Source: Bacteroidota bacterium (lineage in GTDB: Bacteria > Bacteroidota > Bacteroidia > Bacteroidales > VadinHA17). Taken from it: a stretch of 10,778 nt of DNA. This document shows, one piece after another, positions 5,926 through 10,778 of the stretch. The stretch lies in contig DAOWNN010000044.1 in the NCBI GenBank assembly GCA_030642585.1, positions 1-10,778 of the forward strand, in the 5' to 3' direction. Numbering within the stretch: the first letter of the stretch is position 1; each line of letters begins with the position of its first letter. The notes beneath the pieces are model-generated. The model worked only from the letters and a program-made list of their open reading frames with translations. It was not told the origin of the DNA and did no database searches. The translations under genes and the position numbers were made by a program.

Positions 5926-7032
5926 ATGGATTTAACAGGACTCAAATACAAAATTGCAATCAGTTTAATTCCGGGAATTGGTCATGTATATGCAAAAAAA
6001 CTTATCTCTTATACAGGTAGTCCTGAGGCAGTTTTTAAGGAATCTAAAAAAAATCTGCTACTAATTCCTGACATTGGAAAAACCCTTCCCGGGAAAATCG
6101 CTGATAAAGCTATTCTTGAAAAAGCCGAAAAAGAAGTTGAGTTCATACGCAAATTTAAACTCAAGGCTCATTTTTATCTGGACCCACATTATCCTGAAAG
6201 ACTCAGACATTGCAGTGATGCTCCAATCATGCTTTTCCAAAAAGGAGACACTGAATTCAATAGTCAAAAAGTAATAAGCATTGTAGGAACCCGCAGGGCT
6301 ACTCATAGAGGGAGGGATTTATGTAACACATTTGTAAGCGACCTGAGCGAACGGCATCCTGAAATTCTAATTATAAGTGGCCTTGCCTATGGAATTGACA
6401 TTGCTGCCCACAAAGCCTCATTAAGTAACGGACTAAAAACAGTTGCTGTTCTTGCCCATGGACTTTCAACAATATATCCTGCTGCCCACCGGGATATTGC
6501 CAGGAAAATTATTAAACAGGGCTCATTGGTCACTGAATTCCTGAGTTATGAATTACCCGAGAAACCAAACTTTGTGAAAAGGAACAGGATTATTGCGGGA
6601 TTGGCTGATGCCACTATCATTGTAGAGTCAGGGAAGAAAGGAGGGGCATTGATAACTGCAGACCTTGCAAATTCATACAACAGGGATGTATTTGCTTTCC
6701 CTGGAAGAGTTAACGACACCTGGTCAAAAGGATGCAACAGGCTTATTCTGACAAACAGGGCAGCATTGATTGAAGATGTTTCCAACTTTGAATATATTAT
6801 GGGGTGGACCCCTCAAGAACACAAGACTGTTCAAAAAGAACTGTTTGTAAAACTTGAAGAAGAGGAAGAAAAACTTGTTTCAATCTTGAAAGAGCATGAT
6901 AATATAAGTATCGATAAAATTTCTCTCCTGGCCGGAATGCCTGTAAGCTCAGTATCATCCACTCTTCTAAGCCTTGAGTTCAAAGGAATGGTAAAAAGTT
7001 TACCAGGAAAAGTTTACAGCAAAAATTTTTAG
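5926..7032 (+). CDS. dprA: DNA-processing protein DprA (Smf family)
   Basis: Cytoplasmic single-strand DNA-binding protein that loads RecA on incoming DNA during natural transformation; it is widespread also in species not known to be competent. It has 368 residues in three parts. The N-terminal region has a helix-hairpin-helix-like motif (IPGIGHVYAKKL, 15-26). The Rossmann-fold core (about 115-285) has IVGTRRAT (119-126), ISGLAYGIDIAAH (150-162), FVKRNRIIAGL (216-226) and KGGALITA (238-245). The C-terminal winged helix (about 305-368) follows an acidic EEEEE linker. This is the complete architecture, with no truncation. The start at 5926 gives a normal N-terminus. I find no good TAnnTTTG box in 5779-5925, so it may depend on read-through from the upstream dehydrogenase. 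It shows no functional link with its two dehydrogenase neighbours. Confidence 0.96.
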   Translation: MDLTGLKYKIAISLIPGIGHVYAKKLISYTGSPEAVFKESKKNLLLIPDIGKTLPGKIADKAILEKAEKEVEFIRKFKLKAHFYLDPHYPERLRHCSDAPIMLFQKGDTEFNSQKVISIVGTRRATHRGRDLCNTFVSDLSERHPEILIISGLAYGIDIAAHKASLSNGLKTVAVLAHGLSTIYPAAHRDIARKIIKQGSLVTEFLSYELPEKPNFVKRNRIIAGLADATIIVESGKKGGALITADLANSYNRDVFAFPGRVNDTWSKGCNRLILTNRAALIEDVSNFEYIMGWTPQEHKTVQKELFVKLEEEEEKLVSILKEHDNISIDKISLLAGMPVSSVSSTLLSLEFKGMVKSLPGKVYSKNF

Positions 7033-7163
7033 ATATCTATTCAAAAAATAAATATGTTTTTAAACAGGTAATTAATATCTGAAAAAAATCATCTGTTTTC
7101 CATAAATCTTTATCTATAAGGCTTTTAAAGGCTCAGGCAGCTTTCAGAACAAGACAGATATCA

Positions 7164-7194
7164 TTTGGAGATTTCTAAAAAATATTTAAGTTTG
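7164..7194 (+). promoter_or_regulatory. Consensus Bacteroidota promoter of the second GDH gene
   Basis: TTTG at 7164-7167, a 19-bp spacer and TAAGTTTG at 7187-7194 together match both elements (TTTG and TAnnTTTG) of the primary Bacteroidota sigma factor exactly, with the expected spacing. The predicted start near 7200 leaves a leader of about 40 bases, AC-rich and without a Shine-Dalgarno, before the ATG at 7241. This is the best promoter in the window and indicates strong independent expression. Upstream, 7033-7163 contains no coding frame and no clear terminator for dprA. Confidence 0.75.
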
Positions 7195-7240
7195 CTCCTC
7201 AAGCTAAATCAACTTAATACTAACTCAAAAAACATAACAA

Positions 7241-8581
7241 ATGGATCCAAGAGTTGAACAATTTATGGCTCATATAAAAGCCAAAAATCCGGGAGAAAGT
7301 GAATTTCACCAGGCTGTGTTGGAAGTTGCTGAATCCTTAATTCCTTATATTGAGGAAAATCCGAAATACAAACATGCTAAGATCTTAGAAAGAACGACTG
7401 AACCTGAAAGAGTTATTCTTTTCCGCGTTCCATGGGTTGATGACAAAGGAGAGGTTCAACTCAACAAAGGTTATAGGATAGAAATGAACAGTGCCATTGG
7501 CCCTTACAAAGGAGGCCTTCGTTTTCATCCAACCGTAAACCTGGGAATTCTTAAGTTCCTTGCGTTTGAACAAGTCTATAAAAACAGCCTTACTACCCTT
7601 CCTATGGGAGGCGGAAAAGGTGGATCTGATTTTGACCCAAAAGGGAAATCTGATAATGAAGTAATGAAGTTCTGCCAGAGTTTTATGACAGAACTTTCCA
7701 GGCACATTGGTCCAAATACCGACGTTCCTGCTGGAGATATAGGCGTTGGAGGGCGTGAAATAGGTTTCTTGTTCGGTCAGTACAAAAGAATAAGAAACGA
7801 ATTTACAGGAGTGCTTACAGGAAAAGGTATTGAATGGGGAGGTAGCCTGATTCGTCCGGAAGCCACCGGCTATGGAACAGTTTATTTTGCTGAGGAGATG
7901 TTGAAAAACCGCGGAGATTCCATGAAAGGGAAAATTGTAACCGTATCAGGATCTGGTAACGTTGCTCAGTATGCCACTGAAAAAGCAACTGAACTTGGAG
8001 CTAAAGTTGTTACACTTTCTGACTCCAGTGGATTTATCTATGATCCGAATGGAATTGATGCTGAAAAACTGGCCTTTGCAATGGAACTTAAAAACATAAA
8101 GCGTGGCAGGATTAAGGAATATGCAGACAAGTATGGTGTTGAATATTACGAAGGAAAAAGGCCATGGGGTATTAAGTGTGATGTTGCACTGCCTTGCGCA
8201 ACCCAGAATGAAGTAAATGCTGAAGAAGCACAAGCACTTATTGACAATGGATGTTTTGTGGTTGCCGAAGGAGCAAATATGCCTTCCGATCCTGAAGCTA
8301 TTGAAATATACATGAAAAATCGCATCCTTTACGGACTTGGAAAAGCTGCAAACGCAGGTGGTGTAGCAGTCTCCGGACTCGAAATGAGTCAGAATTCCCT
8401 AAGGTTAAGCTGGACCAGGGAAGAAGTGGATCAAAGATTGCACCAGATCATGAAAGATATTCATCAAACATGCCTGAAATTTGGTACCGAATCAGATGGC
8501 TTTGTTAACTATCCCAAAGGAGCAAATATCGGCGGATTTGTGAAAGTTGCAGATTCAATGTTGGCACAGGGAGTAGTTTAA
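7241..8581 (+). CDS. gdhA: NADP-type glutamate dehydrogenase, hexameric
   Basis: Second hexameric glutamate dehydrogenase, 446 residues and homologous to the first over its whole length. Conserved are Lys90, Lys114, catalytic Lys126 in PMGGGKGGSDFDPKG and Asp166 in PAGDIGVG. The coenzyme-site positions differ from the upstream paralogue: VSGSGNVAQYA (235-245) has Ser238 in place of Phe, and LSDSSGFIYDPNG has Ser262-Ser263 in place of Pro-Asp. This resembles E. coli GdhA, so NADPH-dependent assimilation of ammonia into glutamate is the likely role. It has its own consensus promoter (7164-7194) and ends 20 bp before a strong intrinsic terminator, so it is a single-gene transcript, as expected for a highly expressed ammonium-assimilation enzyme. 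No frameshift or missing catalytic residue is seen. Confidence 0.97.
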   Translation: MDPRVEQFMAHIKAKNPGESEFHQAVLEVAESLIPYIEENPKYKHAKILERTTEPERVILFRVPWVDDKGEVQLNKGYRIEMNSAIGPYKGGLRFHPTVNLGILKFLAFEQVYKNSLTTLPMGGGKGGSDFDPKGKSDNEVMKFCQSFMTELSRHIGPNTDVPAGDIGVGGREIGFLFGQYKRIRNEFTGVLTGKGIEWGGSLIRPEATGYGTVYFAEEMLKNRGDSMKGKIVTVSGSGNVAQYATEKATELGAKVVTLSDSSGFIYDPNGIDAEKLAFAMELKNIKRGRIKEYADKYGVEYYEGKRPWGIKCDVALPCATQNEVNAEEAQALIDNGCFVVAEGANMPSDPEAIEIYMKNRILYGLGKAANAGGVAVSGLEMSQNSLRLSWTREEVDQRLHQIMKDIHQTCLKFGTESDGFVNYPKGANIGGFVKVADSMLAQGVV

Positions 8582-8601
8582 TCAGATAGAATTAGAGAAT
8601 T

Positions 8602-8632
8602 AAAAGGGCAATCGTTGATTGCCCTTTTTTTT
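8602..8632 (+). terminator. Strong rho-independent terminator after gdhA
   Basis: GGGCAATC (8606-8613) and GATTGCCC (8617-8624) form a perfect 8-bp stem with a GTT loop. It is extended by AAAA before and TTTT after and followed by a run of eight T (8625-8632). It lies 20 bp after the gdhA stop codon and separates gdhA from tatD. Confidence 0.95.
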
Positions 8633-8633
8633 A

Positions 8634-8641
8634 TACTTTTG
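8634..8641 (+). promoter_or_regulatory. -7 box for the tatD-asparaginase transcript
   Basis: TACTTTTG is an exact TAnnTTTG match immediately after the terminator T-run and 15 bp before the tatD ATG, implying a very short leader. The expected -33 position falls inside the gdhA terminator hairpin, where no TTTG is present at 19-21 bp, so support comes from the -7 box and context only. Confidence 0.5.
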
Positions 8642-8656
8642 AAGCCGTAAAAAATC

Positions 8657-9427
8657 ATGTTCTTTACCGATACACATAGTCATATTTACCTGCCGGAGTT
8701 TGATCAAGACCGTGATGAGATGATCAAAAGAGCCATTGATCAGGAAGTTACTGAGATTTTTCTTCCAAATATTGATTCAGAATCAATTTATCCTATGCTG
8801 CAACTGGCAGATAAATTCCCGCAGCACTGCTTCCCCATGATGGGGCTTCATCCTACATCGGTAAAAAAGAATTTTCGACAAGAACTCGAAATTATTGAAG
8901 AATGGTTGGAAAAAAGATCATTTTTTGGAATTGGTGAAGTGGGAATTGATTTGTATTGGGATAAAACTTTCAGGGAAGAGCAAGTTCTGGTATTTAAACA
9001 TCAAATTCAACTTTCCCTCGATTATAATTTGCCCCTGATAATACATTCCAGAAATTCTTCCCGGGAAATTTTCTCCTGCCTGGAAGATTTTTCTAAAAAA
9101 AATCTCAGGGGGATCTTTCATAGTTTTACAGGAACTATTAAAGAAGCACAGAAAGCAATCAGCATGGGGTTTAAAATAGGGATTAATGGGATTGTCAGCT
9201 TTAAAAATTCTGGCCTGGATAGAGTAGTTGCTGAGATAGGGCTTGATCATCTTGTGTTAGAAACAGACTCCCCCTACCTTGCACCTGTACCAAAACGAGG
9301 CAAAAGAAATGAAAGCAGTTTTTTGATTTATATAGCCGAAAAAATTGCTGAAATTACCGGTATAGATATTGAAATAGTGGCCATAAAAACAAACCAGAAT
9401 GCCGCCGAAGTTTTTAGAAATGGATGA
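8657..9427 (+). CDS. tatD: TatD-family metal-dependent hydrolase (DNase)
   Basis: TIM-barrel metallohydrolase of the TatD/YcfH family, with metal-dependent DNase activity in studied members, cytoplasmic. It has 256 residues, the normal length. Metal ligands are all in place: H7 and H9 in DTHSH near the start, E94 in GIGEVGIDLY, H130 in LIIHSR, H155 in IFHSFTG and D204 in LETDSPYLAP. The C-terminal pattern with KRNESSF and NQNAAEVF is also characteristic. The family has several paralogues per genome (TatD, YcfH, YjjV), and the sequence alone does not say which E. coli member it equates to. It starts just after the gdhA terminator and a -7 box. Only 12 bp separate its stop from the asparaginase start, so the two genes form an operon. 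Confidence 0.93.
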   Translation: MFFTDTHSHIYLPEFDQDRDEMIKRAIDQEVTEIFLPNIDSESIYPMLQLADKFPQHCFPMMGLHPTSVKKNFRQELEIIEEWLEKRSFFGIGEVGIDLYWDKTFREEQVLVFKHQIQLSLDYNLPLIIHSRNSSREIFSCLEDFSKKNLRGIFHSFTGTIKEAQKAISMGFKIGINGIVSFKNSGLDRVVAEIGLDHLVLETDSPYLAPVPKRGKRNESSFLIYIAEKIAEITGIDIEIVAIKTNQNAAEVFRNG

Positions 9428-9439
9428 GAAACATAAAAA

Positions 9440-10477
9440 ATGAAAACATATACTCAACAATCTTTGCTTATCATTTATACTGGAGGAACCATCGGAATGG
9501 TTGAGGACCCTGCAGACAAATCTCTAAAACCCCTTGATTTCAGCCATATTTCAAAAGAAATTCCTGAATTATTAAAAATAGAGCATGAACTTCAATGGAT
9601 GAGCCTTGATCCTATTGTCGATTCTTCTGATATCAAGCCCGAAAATTGGGAAATAATGGCTGAAACAGTTTATAAGAACTATAAGAAATATGATGGGTTT
9701 ATAATTCTACATGGAACGGATACCATGGCCTATTCTGCTTCTGCATTAAGTTTTCACCTTGAGAACCTGGCCAAGCCGGTAATTTTCACGGGATCACAAT
9801 TACCAATTGGATTGGTTCGTACTGATGGTCGTGAAAACCTGATATCTGCTATCGAAATTGCAGCTGTTAAAAACAATAATGACTCCATGGTTCCAGGGGT
9901 AAGTATATATTTTGAGAATAAGTTGTTCCAGGGAAACAGAACTACAAAATATAGTGCTGAAAATTTTAATGCCTTTATCTCTCCAAATTATCCCATTCTG
10001 GCAGAATCAGGCGTTTACCTTAAGTTTTTTAAAGAAAATATTCCTTATCCCCGCTCAGGGGATAAATTAATCCTTCATAAAAAATTCAATCCCCATGTGG
10101 GACTATTAAAGGTCTTTCCGGGAATTACAAGAGAATTTGTTGAGCCTATTTTGACAAATAAGCATCTCCGCGCAATTGTTCTTGAATCCTTTGGAGCCGG
10201 AAATACAACAACAGAAAAATGGTTTATTACACTTATTTCTAATTACATTAAATCTGGCGGAGTGGTGTTAAATGTTTCACAGTGCCTTGCAGGATCAGTA
10301 GAGCAAGGCAGGTATGAAACCAGTCTGGAGCTTGAAAAGGCAGGAGTTTTTGGAGGATCTGATATTACCACAGAAGCTGCTGTAACCAAATTAATGTGTC
10401 TTTTTGGTCAGAATATTTCAAAGAAAAAACTATTTAAACATTTGAATAACTCAATAAGTGGAGAAATTATTAGTTAG
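9440..10477 (+). CDS. ansA: L-asparaginase, type I (cytoplasmic)
   Basis: Hydrolyses asparagine to aspartate and ammonia. It has 345 residues, matching cytoplasmic type I enzymes, and no signal peptide, unlike periplasmic type II. The first threonine motif is YTGGTIGM (13-20), with Thr17 the likely nucleophile. The second is LHGTDTMAYSA (90-100), with Thr93-Asp94, and the catalytic lysine is Lys170 in GNRTTKYSAENF. FTGSQLPIG (116-124) and TDGRENL (128-134) are also family-typical. The C-terminal half carries the smaller domain with ESFGAGN and VNVSQC-like segments (here VLNVSQC). It is the second gene of the tatD operon. The products, aspartate and ammonia, feed the reactions of the dehydrogenases upstream, though there is no sign of shared control. 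A glutaminase side activity cannot be judged from sequence. Confidence 0.95.
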   Translation: MKTYTQQSLLIIYTGGTIGMVEDPADKSLKPLDFSHISKEIPELLKIEHELQWMSLDPIVDSSDIKPENWEIMAETVYKNYKKYDGFIILHGTDTMAYSASALSFHLENLAKPVIFTGSQLPIGLVRTDGRENLISAIEIAAVKNNNDSMVPGVSIYFENKLFQGNRTTKYSAENFNAFISPNYPILAESGVYLKFFKENIPYPRSGDKLILHKKFNPHVGLLKVFPGITREFVEPILTNKHLRAIVLESFGAGNTTTEKWFITLISNYIKSGGVVLNVSQCLAGSVEQGRYETSLELEKAGVFGGSDITTEAAVTKLMCLFGQNISKKKLFKHLNNSISGEIIS

Positions 10478-10490
10478 TGTTTTATTTTTT
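10447..10490 (+). terminator. Possible weak terminator overlapping the asparaginase stop
   Basis: TAACT (10447-10451) plus AATAA (10453-10457), with one bulged C, can pair with TTATT (10467-10471) plus AGTTA (10472-10476). A T-rich tract follows within GTGTTTTATTTTTTT. The stem is all A/T except two G-C type positions, and it includes the last codons and part of the stop, so it would be a weak terminator at best. Confidence 0.3.
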
Positions 10491-10532
10491 TGTATTTTGT
10501 GTCGCTGATTCTTTGACCTGTTTTGTGGATAT

Positions 10533-10622
10533 GGAGAGGTGACCGAGTGGTTGAAGGTGCACGCCTGGAAAGCGTGTGTACTGCGTGAAACAGTATTGAG
10601 GGTTCGAATCCCTCTCTCTCCG
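10533..10622 (+). tRNA. tRNA-Ser, anticodon GGA
   Basis: A 90-base class II tRNA. The acceptor stem GGAGAGG (10533-10539) pairs with TCTCTCC (10615-10621), with one G-U at the seventh pair, and the discriminator is G10622. The anticodon stem CACGC/GCGTG (10560-10564, 10572-10576) holds loop CTGGAAA with anticodon GGA at 10567-10569, reading UCC and UCU. The long variable arm has the stem TACTG/CAGTA (10579-10583, 10591-10595). The T arm is GAGGG-TTCGAAT-CCCTC (10598-10614). CCA is not encoded. The long variable arm and G73 are serine identity features. Confidence 0.97.
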
Positions 10623-10646
10623 TATGATTTGGAGAGGAGGGAAAAC

Positions 10647-10671
10647 AAGCTAAGAAAAACTTAGCTTATTT
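10647..10671 (+). terminator. Hairpin downstream of tRNA-Ser, probable terminator
   Basis: AAGCTAAG (10647-10654), a loop of five A and CTTAGCTT (10660-10667) form a perfect 8-bp stem about 25 bp after the tRNA, followed by ATTTATT. The stem is moderately stable and the T-run is broken, so it is plausible as the tRNA transcript terminator but not ideal. Confidence 0.5.
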
Positions 10672-10686
10672 ATTAAAAAGCTTATT

Positions 10687-10694
10687 TACCTTTG
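10687..10694 (+). promoter_or_regulatory. -7 box for a gene beyond the window end
   Basis: TACCTTTG (followed by C) is an exact TAnnTTTG match in the form often seen in Bacteroidota promoters. No clear TTTG lies 19-21 bp upstream; the hairpin arm occupies that place. From here to 10778 there is no usable start codon (ATG and GTG are each followed directly by TAA), so the transcript would have a leader of at least about 75 bases. Confidence 0.5.
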
Positions 10695-10778
10695 CAAAAG
10701 TAAAGTGTAATTCGTTATTTTATGTAATCTTTTTAAATCAAGAACAAAAATTTCTTTAATAACTAAACAGATCATTAA

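Noticed and set aside
7385..7705. Minus-strand open frame of 106 codons opposite gdhA
   Set aside because: Shadow of the conserved catalytic region of gdhA, with no promoter or recognisable domain.
10451..10648. Minus-strand open frame of 65 codons containing GERGIRTLNTVSRSTHAF
   Set aside because: It is the antisense of tRNA-Ser; this translation is a familiar false protein in databases.

Overview
The window looks like a chromosomal housekeeping stretch from a Bacteroidota (Bacteroidetes) genome, probably Bacteroidales or a close relative. The DNA is AT-rich and starts mostly lack Shine-Dalgarno sequences. Several genes are preceded by the Bacteroidota sigma-factor signature TAnnTTTG, in one case with a well-spaced upstream TTTG. 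The tRNA gene carries no encoded CCA. The uncharacterised secreted protein and the small membrane protein also have a Bacteroidota look. I see no mobile element, CRISPR array, prophage or defence cassette.

Layout. Positions 1-246 hold no supported gene, only an inverted repeat. On the minus strand, aspS (aspartyl-tRNA synthetase, 635-2377) is followed by a small STAS-domain protein (247-582). Everything after that is on the plus strand: tadA (tRNA adenosine deaminase, 2501-2947); an exported protein of unknown function (3020-3724) closely followed by a two-helix membrane protein with a PH-like domain (3743-4228); a GC-rich structured intergenic element; a first glutamate dehydrogenase (4441-5778); dprA (5926-7032); a second glutamate dehydrogenase (7241-8581) ending at a strong intrinsic terminator; a tatD nuclease-family gene (8657-9427) and a cytoplasmic asparaginase (9440-10477), apparently co-transcribed; tRNA-Ser(GGA) (10533-10622); a hairpin; and a consensus -7 box for a gene beyond the window end.

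Function. Two themes recur. One is translation: AspRS, the wobble deaminase TadA and a serine tRNA. The other is nitrogen and amino-acid metabolism: two glutamate dehydrogenases and an asparaginase, linking aspartate, asparagine, ammonia and glutamate. The most informative observation is that the two dehydrogenases differ at the residues that set coenzyme choice. The first carries the F/P/D set of the clostridial NAD enzyme. The second carries the S/S/S set of NADP enzymes such as that of E. coli. They are therefore probably a catabolic/anabolic pair and not a redundant duplication.

No clearly undescribed multi-gene system is visible. The best candidates for something new are the GC-rich folded element at 4231-4300, the perfect palindrome upstream of the first dehydrogenase, and the secreted/PH membrane protein pair.
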